This document shows, in pieces, positions 39,516 to 47,130 of a stretch of 47,130 bases of DNA (position 1 is the stretch's first letter; every line of letters starts with the position of its first letter). The notes beneath the pieces were generated by a model. It was given only the letters and a program-made list of their open reading frames with translations, made no database searches and was not told the DNA's origin. Source of the DNA: Clostridia bacterium (GTDB taxonomy: Bacteria > Bacillota_A > Clostridia > Christensenellales > Aristaeellaceae); the NCBI GenBank assembly GCA_017530275.1, contig JAFXMP010000052.1:1-47130 (forward strand), written 5' to 3'. Position numbers and translations under genes: made by a program.

Positions 39516-41006
39516 ATGAAGGAGATATCCATTCGGCGCAACTTTATTATGAATGCCTTTCTATCGGTTTCGGGGCTGATTTTTCCTCTGATCACGTACC
39601 CGTATATCCTGCGGGTTTTGCTGCCTGCGGGCGTTGGCAAGGTATCCATCGCCACATCCGTGGTGGCGTATTTTTCGGTGGTAGCTCAAATGGGGATCCC
39701 TACTTATGGCGTCAGGGCCTGCGCCAAGGCGCGGAACGACCGAAGAGAACTGACCAGGACCGTTCATGAATTGCTGGGCATTAACCTGGTCACGGACGGC
39801 GTTTCTTATTGCTTGCTCATCTTGGCTTTGCTGTTTGTTCCACGTCTTCAAGAAGAACGGCTGCTGTACCTGATCGTCAGCAGTACGATCTTCCTGACTT
39901 CCATCGGGATGGAATGGCTTTATATGGGCTTGGAACAGTATACATATATCACCATCCGTTCCATTGTGTTTAAGCTGATCGCCCTGATTGCCATGTTTCT
40001 GCTGGTCAAGAACGAAAAAGATTATGTGATTTATGGAGGCATTTCCATTTTCGCTGCCTCCGCATCCAACCTGGTGAATCTGATCCATGCCCGCAAATTT
40101 GTGGATTTTCTGCGCCCGGGGGATTGCGATTGGAAGAAGCACCTGAAGCCGGTGGGCATTTTCTTGGCCATTTCCTGCGCGACAACGGTATATACGAATC
40201 TGGATGTTACCATGCTGGGTTTTATGAAAACGGAAGAGGATACCGGCTTTTACACCGCGGCTGTGAAAACAAAAGGGCTTTTAACAGCGGTTGTTACCTC
40301 GCTGGGCGCTGTTCTATTGCCCCGGTCTTCTCACTATGTTCATTATGGAAAACAGGATGACTTCCAGCGGATGACAGGGAAAGCGCTGCATTTTGTGTTC
40401 CTTGCCACCATTTCCCTGCTGTGCTACTTTGAAATTTTTGCCCGGGAGGGGATCCTGTTTCTTTCTGGTCCTTCCTATGAAGAATCGGTTTTGCCCATGC
40501 GGGTGATCATGCCCACTTTGGTGCTCATCGGGCTGACCAACATCATGGGGATCCAGATCCTGATCCCGACCAACCGGGAGAAAACACTATTGCTGTCCGT
40601 TTCGCTGGGGGCAGCGGTGGATTTGCTTTTGAATGCGATATTGATTCCCCCATTGGCTTCTACCGGCGCGGCTGTGGGAACCTTGGCTGCTGAAACCGTG
40701 GTTTTGGCAGTACAATACCGCGCGCTGCGGGATGAACTGCGGCAAACGCTGCGAGAAATCCCGATGGCGCCTATCATCACTGGCGCTGTTTTGGGAAGCA
40801 TTGCGTCTTTTTGGGTATTATTCCTGAATATGAGCGAGTTTTTGAAGCTTATGCTGTCAGCCGTTTTGTTCTTCGGCACCGATTTCCTGTATTTGCTGCG
40901 CCGAAAAGAATCTCTGGCACTGGAAGCTGTAGAGCTAATAAAGCGATGGATCAGAAAATGCTGTGTGAACCGGCATCATCATCCGGACGGGCGGTCCGCT
41001 CAATAG
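39516..41006 (+). CDS. Oligosaccharide flippase (Wzx-like, MATE/MOP superfamily)
   Basis: The start is ATG 39516, preceded by GGAGGAAAG; the frame reaches back to 39438 without an RBS. The 496-residue protein has about twelve to fourteen transmembrane helices and the Polysacc_synt pattern: RRNFIMNAFLSVSGLIFPLITYPYILRVLLPAGVGKVSIATSVVAYF, YGVRACAKARNDR, SIGMEWLYMGLEQYTYITIRSI and, later, TNLDVTMLGFMKTEEDTGFYTAA. Such proteins flip undecaprenyl-linked repeat units across the membrane for exopolysaccharide assembly. It is the first structural gene of the LoaP-headed cluster. Two small hairpins overlap and follow the stop codon (40993-41030) with no T-run. Confidence 0.92.
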   Translation: MKEISIRRNFIMNAFLSVSGLIFPLITYPYILRVLLPAGVGKVSIATSVVAYFSVVAQMGIPTYGVRACAKARNDRRELTRTVHELLGINLVTDGVSYCLLILALLFVPRLQEERLLYLIVSSTIFLTSIGMEWLYMGLEQYTYITIRSIVFKLIALIAMFLLVKNEKDYVIYGGISIFAASASNLVNLIHARKFVDFLRPGDCDWKKHLKPVGIFLAISCATTVYTNLDVTMLGFMKTEEDTGFYTAAVKTKGLLTAVVTSLGAVLLPRSSHYVHYGKQDDFQRMTGKALHFVFLATISLLCYFEIFAREGILFLSGPSYEESVLPMRVIMPTLVLIGLTNIMGIQILIPTNREKTLLLSVSLGAAVDLLLNAILIPPLASTGAAVGTLAAETVVLAVQYRALRDELRQTLREIPMAPIITGAVLGSIASFWVLFLNMSEFLKLMLSAVLFFGTDFLYLLRRKESLALEAVELIKRWIRKCCVNRHHHPDGRSAQ

Positions 41007-41054
41007 CGGAGAACATGCCGTTAGGCATGAAAAACACTGAAAAGCTGGTGCGTG

Positions 41055-41792
41055 ATGGAAATAAAAATCATTGTGGCCACCCATAAACCTTATACAATGC
41101 CGACAGGAGAAATGTATGTGCCTGTCCAGGCGGGAGCCGCGGTAAACCCGCGGCTTCCTTATAGGGGAGACGACAGCGGGGACCAGATCAGCGGCAGAAA
41201 TGACCGCTACTGCGAACTGACGGCGCTTTACTGGGCATGGAAAAACATACCTGCGGAGGCTCTGGGACTATGCCATTACCGACGCTACTTTTGCGAACCT
41301 GGGGAAAAGCGGGCGCTGACGGAAGAAACATTGCAAGCCATGATGAAAGAAATGCCTGTCATTCTTCCTAAAAAAAGGAATTATTTCATCGAAACGGGGA
41401 AAAGCCAATTTGTGCATGCCCACGGGATCGAGAACCTGGAAGCGCTGCGAAGCGTGATGGCGGATCGCTGTGCGTCTGATCTGGCAGCTTTTGACAGGAG
41501 TATGCAAAGGACAAAAGGCCATCGTTTCAATATGTTCATCATGAAACGGGAACAATTGGACGCTTACTGCAATTGGCTGTTCGGCATTCTATTTGAAACT
41601 GAAAAAAGGATGGGAACCGTTCCTCCGCGGATGATGGGCTTCCTGGCTGAGCGCATGATCGACGCATGGATGGAAACACGTAAGATTCCATATCGGGAAC
41701 TGGCCGTGTACCAGACGGAACAGGTCAACTGGCTGGAAAAGGGCGGCGCTTTCCTGATGCGAAAAATCAGGGGAGCCACACAGCGGAAGTAA
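41055..41792 (+). CDS. DUF4422 glycosyltransferase-like protein
   Basis: The 245-residue protein has the DUF4422 pattern: IIVATHKPYTMP at the N-terminus, GDDSGDQISGRNDRYCELTALYWAWKN, LGLCHYRRYF, VILPKKRNYFIETGKSQF and FNMFIMKREQLDAYCNWLFGILFE, followed by a segment with RMMGFLAERMIDAWM. DUF4422 proteins are found in capsule and exopolysaccharide clusters and are treated as glycosyltransferases; donor and acceptor are not known. The ATG at 41055 has no good RBS, and GTG 41052 is just upstream, so coupling to the flippase gene is likely. A GC-rich 8-bp stem (41135-41155) lies within the coding sequence. Confidence 0.87.
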   Translation: MEIKIIVATHKPYTMPTGEMYVPVQAGAAVNPRLPYRGDDSGDQISGRNDRYCELTALYWAWKNIPAEALGLCHYRRYFCEPGEKRALTEETLQAMMKEMPVILPKKRNYFIETGKSQFVHAHGIENLEALRSVMADRCASDLAAFDRSMQRTKGHRFNMFIMKREQLDAYCNWLFGILFETEKRMGTVPPRMMGFLAERMIDAWMETRKIPYRELAVYQTEQVNWLEKGGAFLMRKIRGATQRK

Positions 41793-41888
41793 TTCAGCAA
41801 GCTATACAGAATGCATCATGCTGAGACGCATGTGAGAAATAACCAAATTGTCGTTCATGCGTGAGCCGTGACCCAGATTTGAGGGTTA

Positions 41889-41917
41889 TTGACGAAAAAA
41901 AAAGGGTGTAGTATAAT
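41889..41917 (+). promoter_or_regulatory. Internal promoter TTGACG-N17-TATAAT
   Basis: Near-consensus hexamers at 41889-41894 and 41912-41917 with 17-base spacing, in the 377-base gap between the DUF4422 and VanZ genes. An ACGCATG/CATGCGT inverted repeat (41826-41862) lies upstream. The transcript would have a leader of about 245 bases (41924-42169) without a gene. Confidence 0.85.
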
Positions 41918-42088
41918 GCGGATGCGAGAATGCGGTAGATTTGCCGCGTTTTCGGATTCTTAGCTGACATTGGACTGATGTCGATGAAAACACAGGATGG
42001 GTAAGAAGCAGGACTATGCCAATTGCCGGACTGTGAGCAAAAGCATGGGTATTTGCGCCTCGCTGAGCGTGCAGCACAAAGGCTGTGC

Positions 42089-42112
42089 CGTGCCCAGGAA
42101 CACGGAAGAACA
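42089..42112 (+). promoter_or_regulatory. Leader hairpin motif related to the post-loaP element
   Basis: CGTG (42089-42092) pairs with CACG (42101-42104), and the stretch CCAGGAACACGGAAGAACA (42094-42112) matches CCTGGCACACAGGAAGAACA at 39475-39494 apart from three changes and one indel. Both lie in leaders of the same polysaccharide cluster. The function is inferred only from position and similarity. Confidence 0.4.
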
Positions 42113-42169
42113 GTACCACATGCTTCACTCTGCGCCGTATTGAAAGAAAGCTTGAAAGGAAAACATTGT

Positions 42170-42664
42170 ATGAAGAAAAGAACAGTGCCTATGCTTTTGA
42201 AAAGAGTCATATGGATCGTTTTTGCGCTGCTGATCATGGCAGTAGTTTTTGTTTTTTCCTCCCAGGGAACCAGCCAATCAGAAAGCATCAGTGACAGCGT
42301 CGCGACAGTTCTTCATGTAGAACAGCAGACAGAGGTGGTTCGGGTTTCAAACCAGCCGATCGTGGCGGGATTCTCCTTGCGGAAAATAGCGCACATTTTT
42401 TTGTTCTTTCTGTTAAGCTTCTGCATTTATCAGGCAATGGAAAACTTGAAAGGACAAATCTTTCTTTCTATCTTGTTCAGCTATCTTTATGGGGTATTTG
42501 ATGAGGTGCACCAACTCCTGATTGGGCGGTTTGCCCGGTGGGAGGATACCTTGATCGATCTGATCGGCATCGTTCTGGGCATTTGCGCCGCTTTGCTGCT
42601 GCCCGATGTGATCGCTTTTATAAAGAAGCGGATATTCCATCGTCCGGTTGGTTACGCAAAATGA
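42170..42664 (+). CDS. VanZ-family membrane protein
   Basis: The 164-residue protein has four hydrophobic helices and the VanZ pattern: FSSQ after the first helix, SLRKIAHIFLFFLLSFCIY, FDEVHQLLIGRFARWEDTLIDLIGIVLGI. VanZ was named for low-level teicoplanin resistance, but most VanZ-like proteins in Firmicutes have unknown roles in the cell envelope and often lie in polysaccharide clusters. The frame can be opened from 42023, but AAAGGAAAAC before ATG 42170 marks the start. It has its own promoter and leader, and its stop codon overlaps the next glycosyltransferase gene (ATGA), so the two are translated together. Confidence 0.88.
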   Translation: MKKRTVPMLLKRVIWIVFALLIMAVVFVFSSQGTSQSESISDSVATVLHVEQQTEVVRVSNQPIVAGFSLRKIAHIFLFFLLSFCIYQAMENLKGQIFLSILFSYLYGVFDEVHQLLIGRFARWEDTLIDLIGIVLGICAALLLPDVIAFIKKRIFHRPVGYAK

Positions 42665-43653
42665 TATCTGTCATTATCCCGCTGCATAATGCGGAAAAAA
42701 CCATAGATACCTGCATTGATTCCGTTTTGGGGCAGAGCGTGCAGCCGAAAGAAATCCTTCTGATCGACGACGGCTCCACAGACGGTACGGTAGAAGCGGC
42801 GGAAAAATGGTGCCGGCGAGCCGCAAATATCCGTCTGCTCCGAGAAGTGCACGCAGGTGTGTCGAAGACGCGGAATCGCGGTCTTCTGGAAGCTGAAGGA
42901 GAATGGATCCTGTTTCTGGACGCTGATGATCAACTAGCAGAGGATGCGCTGGCAGCGCTTTCAGCGCATCTGGATGACACGGTAGATGCCTGCTGCGGAA
43001 GAATCCTCCGCGGAACGGAACAAAAAAAAAGCGTCCCTAAACACACCGACTGCCTGTATGATACCTCCGCACTGCTGAATCGAGCGCTGGCGGAACCAAC
43101 AGATTTGTTGACGATCCATGGGTGGGTTTTTCGCAGATCTGTCTGTATAGAGCAGGACGTTTTTTTTCATCATCGTCTGCGGCTGGGAGAAGACAGCGAT
43201 TGGGTGCTCCGTTATCTGACTGTGTGCAGGGGGGCCGCCTTGATCCCGGAATGGGTTTATCGTTATTCCATTTCTCCTGAATCAACAATCAACAACTGGA
43301 AACCGGGACAAAAGGAAGCCTATTTGGAAATGCTTGACGTCATCGGGAATTCGTCCGTGGGCCAGGAAAAAAACTGGCCGTTGTTTGTGCTGACCGTGCT
43401 GCTGCTGATCCTGACCCACGACACATTTCATCCCGCCAATCCAGCGAACCGAAAAGTACGATACCAGGAAATCAGGCGGCTTCGGACGCTGCCGGTCATG
43501 GAAGCGGCTTTTCGAAGCGCGGACCTCTCAGAATTAGGTATCGCGAAACGAATTACCCTCGCTTGGCTGAAAGCAAAATGGTATCTCTTGACGTGGGCGG
43601 CAGTATGGCTGCGGCAGCGGCAAAATGCGCGCAGGATGGATCAGCAGAAATGA
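42661..43653 (+). CDS. GT2 family glycosyltransferase
   Basis: The start ATG 42661 overlaps the VanZ stop by four bases. The 330-residue protein opens with the GT-A nucleotide-sugar fold: ISVIIPLHNAEKTIDTCIDSVLGQSV, ILLIDDGSTDGT, VSKTRNRGLLEAEGEWILFLDADDQL with the metal-binding DAD-type motif, and LGEDSDWVLRYL further on (the ED of the catalytic region). The C-terminal ~100 residues include hydrophobic helices (FVLTVLLLILTH; WYLLTWAAVWL) that may hold it on the membrane. It would add one sugar to the lipid-linked repeat unit; specificity is not readable. Confidence 0.9.
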   Translation: MISVIIPLHNAEKTIDTCIDSVLGQSVQPKEILLIDDGSTDGTVEAAEKWCRRAANIRLLREVHAGVSKTRNRGLLEAEGEWILFLDADDQLAEDALAALSAHLDDTVDACCGRILRGTEQKKSVPKHTDCLYDTSALLNRALAEPTDLLTIHGWVFRRSVCIEQDVFFHHRLRLGEDSDWVLRYLTVCRGAALIPEWVYRYSISPESTINNWKPGQKEAYLEMLDVIGNSSVGQEKNWPLFVLTVLLLILTHDTFHPANPANRKVRYQEIRRLRTLPVMEAAFRSADLSELGIAKRITLAWLKAKWYLLTWAAVWLRQRQNARRMDQQK

Positions 43654-43704
43654 ATAGAACCAAACGGGAAGGCTGAGAAAAGGGAAAAAGGAAAGCCGGG
43701 AAGA

Positions 43705-44697
43705 ATGAGCAATAAAGTTTTAACGATATCTATCGCAGCCTATAATATGGAACGCTTCATTCAACAGACGCTGGAATCCATATGCGTTGAAGAAATCATC
43801 GACAGGCTGGAAATATTCGTAATCGACGATGGCGGAACAGATGATACCCTCAAAATCAGCCAGGTGTTCGCCGACAGGTATCCCGCTTCCGTTTTTCCCG
43901 TACATAAGGAAAACGGCGGATATGGGTCTACGGTCAATTACAGCCTCGCGCACGCGTCCGGAACGTATTTTAAGCTGTTGGACGGGGACGATTGGTTCGA
44001 TTCCGAAGGGCTCGTCAGGCTTGTTCAAACACTGGAAAACACCGATATTGATATCGTCGTCACCAATTACAAAGCAGGGCCCGATCCGGAACATTTATCC
44101 CTTCACGATGAATATGCGGCAGAAGGAGGCGGCGTGAAAGACCTTTCCCGCTTTGTTGCCAGGCATGATTTCGGTATGTGGGCCATGACGTTTCGCACGG
44201 AAGTGCTCCGGGCCTGCGGTCTGCATCTTCCGGAGCATATGCTGTATACAGACGCGCTGATCGTGGCTTATCCCCTTTCCTCTGCAAAAACGATGCAGTA
44301 TTTTGATTTTTCCGTGTACTGCTACCGCGTCGATCAAAAGGGGCAAAGCATGTCCAGGAAAAGCATCATGGCGCATTACCGGGATATGGTTGAATTGGAC
44401 GCCTCCCTTGCGGTATTCTGCTCCGCACAGCAAGAGAATCCTAACTACCCAATCATCCGCAAACGCGTGAGCGAGTATCATGCAGGAACCATTCACTTTA
44501 TGTTGCTTCTGCCCGTCTGCAGTAAAAGCCTGTGTGAAATCAAAACGCTCGAAAAAAGGATCCGGAGCATTTCTGAGGATGTGTACGCTTTTGCTGAACA
44601 AGCGGGAAATACAGGGAAACTGCTCCGCGTCATGCGGCGCACCGGCTACTTCCCGTATTGGATGATGGTACTCCTGCAGGGAATGCTGAAGTACTGA
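43705..44697 (+). CDS. GT2 family glycosyltransferase
   Basis: The 330-residue enzyme shows the GT2 opening VLTISIAAYNMERFIQQTLESI, IFVIDDGGTDDTL, ENGGYGSTVNYSLAHASGTYFKLLDGDDWFD with the metal-binding DGDD, and a later FGMWAMTFRTEVLRACGLHLPE and YTDALIVAYPL. The family matches glycosyltransferases of exopolysaccharide clusters that act on the cytoplasmic side of the membrane. A GGGAAGA lies just before the ATG. It starts 51 bases after the other GT2 gene. The two GT2 proteins are only distantly alike, so they are not a recent duplication and probably add different sugars. Confidence 0.92.
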   Translation: MSNKVLTISIAAYNMERFIQQTLESICVEEIIDRLEIFVIDDGGTDDTLKISQVFADRYPASVFPVHKENGGYGSTVNYSLAHASGTYFKLLDGDDWFDSEGLVRLVQTLENTDIDIVVTNYKAGPDPEHLSLHDEYAAEGGGVKDLSRFVARHDFGMWAMTFRTEVLRACGLHLPEHMLYTDALIVAYPLSSAKTMQYFDFSVYCYRVDQKGQSMSRKSIMAHYRDMVELDASLAVFCSAQQENPNYPIIRKRVSEYHAGTIHFMLLLPVCSKSLCEIKTLEKRIRSISEDVYAFAEQAGNTGKLLRVMRRTGYFPYWMMVLLQGMLKY

Positions 44698-44748
44698 GCC
44701 TGATGATTTGATTCCGGCCGTATGCTCGTTCAGACACGAAATGTTTTG

Positions 44749-44777
44749 TTGCAATTCTCCGATAAAGATTGTATAAT
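44749..44777 (+). promoter_or_regulatory. Promoter TTGCAA-N17-TATAAT
   Basis: Hexamers at 44749-44754 and 44772-44777 with 17-base spacing, upstream of the CapD-like gene. The transcript would have an AT-rich leader of about 155 bases. The 243-base gap has noticeably more A+T than the genes around it. Confidence 0.75.
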
Positions 44778-44940
44778 ATAGATGCTTCTGAGGTATATAT
44801 CCTGGAAATAAAGATAAACTTCAAAACGATGATACATTGTAAACTAATATTTTACTGATGATACGATGCATATTGAAAACGTATAGAATAAACAGCAGTC
44901 TTTATTGCAAAAGAATATAATGAAGAGGGTGTTGATTCCT

Positions 44941-46917
44941 TTGAGAAAAACAAGCAAGACCAAGCTGTGGCTTGGGCACATCGCACATTGGCAGACGATT
45001 GCGGTGTTCATGGCAGTTTATGACTTTGTAGCTATCTGTGCTGCCTATTTCTTTGCTCTGTGGCTGCGTTTTGATGGGAGCTTCACCGCTATTCCAGCCA
45101 GTTACATGAGTTCCTACGCCACCTTCATTTTTCCGGCCGCCGCTGTTTCAATCATTATTTTCATCATTGTTCGTATGTACAGCGGAATGTGGGCGTATGC
45201 GAGCTTTTCTGAAATGTCGCGGGCTTGTTTTGGTTCGATGGTTTCATCCGCTCTCCACACGATTTTGATCACGGCGATCTTTTGCCGGATGCCAGTATCA
45301 TATTACATTCTTGGAGCGTTGTTTCAAGTTATTCTCCTCATTGCTGTGCGCTTCTCGTTCCGTTTTATTCAGATTTTGAAGAGAAAGCACGAGCAAGTCG
45401 CGGGCAAGCGCATTATGCTCATTGGCGCTGGAAACGCAGGCCAGATGATATTGCGCGATATGGGCAAGGCAAGAGAAGTAAAGGATAAGGTCGTATGCAT
45501 CATTGACGACGATCCCAATAAGCTGAACCGCTATCTGAACGGTATTCCGATCGTTGGGGATAGAAATGAAATCCTGGCCGCGGTAGAAAAGTACAAGGTA
45601 GATGAGATTTTTCTCGCTATTCCCAGCGCTACGGCCCAGCAGAAGCGCGATATTTTGACGATCTGCAATGAGACCGGCTGTAAACTGAAACAGCTACCCG
45701 GCCTTTATCAGTTTGTACTGGGCGAGATCACTGCCAGCGCAATGAAGGAGGTATCCATCGAGGATCTGCTTGGGCGCGAGCCGATCAAAACGAATATGAA
45801 AGAAGTCTTCGACTTCATCACTGGGAAGACTGTTCTCGTGACGGGCGGCGGCGGCAGCATCGGTTCGGAGCTTTGCCGTCAGATTGCTGCGCATAAGCCC
45901 AAGCGCTTGATTATCTTTGATATTTATGAGAATAACGCATATTCGATCCAGCTTGAACTGAAAGAAAAATATCCTGAAATGCATCTCGAAACGCTGATTG
46001 GTTCCGTGCGTGACAGCCGGCGGATATTTGAAGTGTTTGAAAAGTTCAGACCGGAAGTCGTGTATCATGCGGCAGCGCATAAACATGTGCCTTTGATGGA
46101 GGACAGTCCCTGCGAAGCAATCAAGAACAATGCGGTCGGGACCTATAAAACAGCCTATGCGGCCATGATCCATGGCTGTGAAAGGTTCGTGCTGATTTCT
46201 ACGGATAAAGCTGTGAATCCGACGAATATTATGGGCGCTTCCAAACGCCTGTGTGAAATGGTGATCCAGACCTTCGACAAAATGATCAAGGAAGGAAAGG
46301 CGGCTGATATTCCCCAGTTTTTCACGCATGATGGCGGTGAAAGCGTAAATAGGCAGCGTGACGAAGAGATATTCCGGAACGTAAAGACGGATTTTGTAGC
46401 TGTTCGCTTTGGCAATGTACTTGGTTCGAATGGATCAGTTATCCCACTGTTTAAAAAACAAATTGAGAAGGGCGGCCCAGTGACCGTTACCCATCCTGAT
46501 ATTATCCGCTATTTCATGACGATCCCGGAGGCGGTCAGTTTGGTGATGCTTGCTGGTACGTATGCGCATGGCGGAGAGATCTTCGTATTGGATATGGGCT
46601 CCCCGATGAAAATCGATGAATTGGCGCGCAACCTGATCCGCCTTTCCGGCTTTAAGCCTGACGTGGATATCAAAATCGAGTACACAGGCCTCAGGCCGGG
46701 AGAAAAACTGTATGAAGAAAAACTGATGGCGGAAGAGGGCCTCCAAAAGACAGAGAATAATCTGATTCATATTGGCAAACCTTTGGCGTTTGACGAGGAA
46801 GAATTCCTGAAACAATTGGAAAAACTTATGGAAGCCGCCTATGCCAACCGAGAGGAACAGATCAGGAATCTTGTCAAGCAGGTGGTCAGCACATATCATC
46901 TTGCAAAAAGCGCATAA
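44941..46917 (+). CDS. CapD/WbpM-family nucleotide-sugar 4,6-dehydratase
   Basis: About 658 residues: four N-terminal membrane helices (IAVFMAVYDFVAICAAYFFALWLRFDG... to ~150), a first Rossmann domain (IMLIGAGNAGQMILRDM, ~160-285) and a catalytic SDR domain starting at VLVTGGGGSIGSELCRQI, with HAAAHKHVPLMED, LISTDKAVNPTNIMGASKR and RFGNVLGSNGSVIPLFKKQI. The usual SDR Tyr of YxxxK is Met (MGASK), the mark of the membrane-bound WbpM/PglF/CapD type that makes UDP-4-keto-6-deoxy-GlcNAc. It supplies an amino-deoxy sugar for the polysaccharide. Start choice: TTG 44941 has AGAGGGTG about 9 bases upstream; ATG 44920 and TTG 44905 are in frame but lack an RBS. Confidence 0.92.
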   Translation: MRKTSKTKLWLGHIAHWQTIAVFMAVYDFVAICAAYFFALWLRFDGSFTAIPASYMSSYATFIFPAAAVSIIIFIIVRMYSGMWAYASFSEMSRACFGSMVSSALHTILITAIFCRMPVSYYILGALFQVILLIAVRFSFRFIQILKRKHEQVAGKRIMLIGAGNAGQMILRDMGKAREVKDKVVCIIDDDPNKLNRYLNGIPIVGDRNEILAAVEKYKVDEIFLAIPSATAQQKRDILTICNETGCKLKQLPGLYQFVLGEITASAMKEVSIEDLLGREPIKTNMKEVFDFITGKTVLVTGGGGSIGSELCRQIAAHKPKRLIIFDIYENNAYSIQLELKEKYPEMHLETLIGSVRDSRRIFEVFEKFRPEVVYHAAAHKHVPLMEDSPCEAIKNNAVGTYKTAYAAMIHGCERFVLISTDKAVNPTNIMGASKRLCEMVIQTFDKMIKEGKAADIPQFFTHDGGESVNRQRDEEIFRNVKTDFVAVRFGNVLGSNGSVIPLFKKQIEKGGPVTVTHPDIIRYFMTIPEAVSLVMLAGTYAHGGEIFVLDMGSPMKIDELARNLIRLSGFKPDVDIKIEYTGLRPGEKLYEEKLMAEEGLQKTENNLIHIGKPLAFDEEEFLKQLEKLMEAAYANREEQIRNLVKQVVSTYHLAKSA

Positions 46918-46952
46918 CTGGTCTTGGAATGAAAAAGACCCGAGTTATTCAA

Positions 46953-46986
46953 AAAGCTGTTTTGGTTGAAGCGCCAAAACAGCTTT
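46953..46986 (+). terminator. Terminator-like hairpin after the CapD-like gene
   Basis: AAAGCTGTTTTGG (46953-46965) pairs perfectly with CCAAAACAGCTTT (46974-46986) around an 8-base loop. The expected T-run is missing: AGATT is followed directly by the group II intron, so the insertion may have separated stem and T-run. Confidence 0.7.
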
Positions 46987-46991
46987 AGATT

Positions 46992-47130
46992 GTGTGCCGG
47001 GCATGGCACGATTCTTGCGGGTGAAAGTCCTGCCACGGGTATTTACCGCCAAGTGTAGCGAACCGCAAGCTGCTGCCGGCAACGGCAGGAGGGGAGGAAG
47101 CGGTGTAGCAAAGCCAGCGAGCCTACGAAC
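46992..47130 (+). mobile_element. Group II intron, 5' end (truncated by window edge)
   Basis: The sequence starts GTGTG, as required at the 5' splice site (GUGYG), and continues CCGGGCATGGCAC...GCGGGTGAAAGTCCTGCC, the conserved start of domain I with its GUGAAAGUCC loop. Further domain I helices follow (GCTGCTGCCGGCAACGGCAG, then GGAGGAAGCGGTG). It lies 5 bases after a terminator-type hairpin, the usual target of bacterial class C introns. The intron-encoded reverse transcriptase and the 3' end are beyond the window. Subclass is inferred from the site only. Confidence 0.83.

Overview
The window looks like a chromosomal segment of a spore-forming-lineage Clostridia (Bacillota), most plausibly an uncultured gut or rumen fibre degrader. 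Evidence: strong AGGAGG-type ribosome binding sites with frequent TTG and GTG starts, TTGaca-N17-TATAAT promoters, a short gene for the sigma-G inhibitor Gin, an Lsa-like ABC-F gene, a LoaP antiterminator, and fairly GC-rich genes rich in plant-polysaccharide enzymes. I cannot assign a genus from the sequence alone.

Layout. 1-201: C-terminal end of a TPM-domain protein. 332-14773: carbohydrate region, mostly on the minus strand, with a GNAT/acetylesterase fusion, GH130 phosphorylase, secreted GH5 glucanase, phosphohexomutase, CE2-like esterase, GH78 rhamnosidase and a DUF5060/DUF4038-type glycosidase. A plus-strand block inside it (8055-10975) carries an SGNH esterase, an alpha/beta esterase, a C39-like cysteine peptidase-fold protein and an orphan ATPase. 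GH5 would cut glucan or mannan outside the cell; the other enzymes lack signal peptides and would process imported, O-acetylated oligosaccharides. 14951-16345: a membrane GGDEF protein, followed by an unusual array of hairpins. 16689-19998: a GldA/GldF/GldG-type ABC system. 20425-23085: MacB-like fused ABC exporter. 23325-26066: TldD/TldE protease. 26236-26883: a beta-phosphoglucomutase homologue whose nucleophile Asp is Asn. 27370-30677: plus-strand accessory block (internally deleted diguanylate cyclase, methyltransferase, GNAT, PAP2 protein, membrane XRE regulator). 30853-35950: minus-strand housekeeping and stress genes (prmA, GNAT, ABC-F with a regulatory leader, gin, an anchored binding-protein-like gene, DUF308). 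36114-38612: TetR regulator, BioY and a MATE exporter. 38656-46917: an exopolysaccharide cluster headed by loaP (flippase, DUF4422 protein, VanZ, two GT2 enzymes, CapD-type dehydratase). 46992-47130: 5' end of a group II intron placed directly after a terminator hairpin, cut by the window edge.

Non-coding features that stand out are a five-copy family of ~100-bp palindromic elements built of GAGAGTT/AACTCTC repeats around a conserved core, always just after minus-strand stop codons; a second two-copy palindromic 3' element; eight consecutive hairpins at 16379-16683; a three-codon leader ORF before the ABC-F gene; perfectly symmetrical overlapping divergent promoters between the DUF308 and TetR genes; and two related hairpin motifs in the leaders of the LoaP-headed cluster. 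I saw no tRNA, rRNA or CRISPR array. All assignments come from reading motifs; no database search was run.
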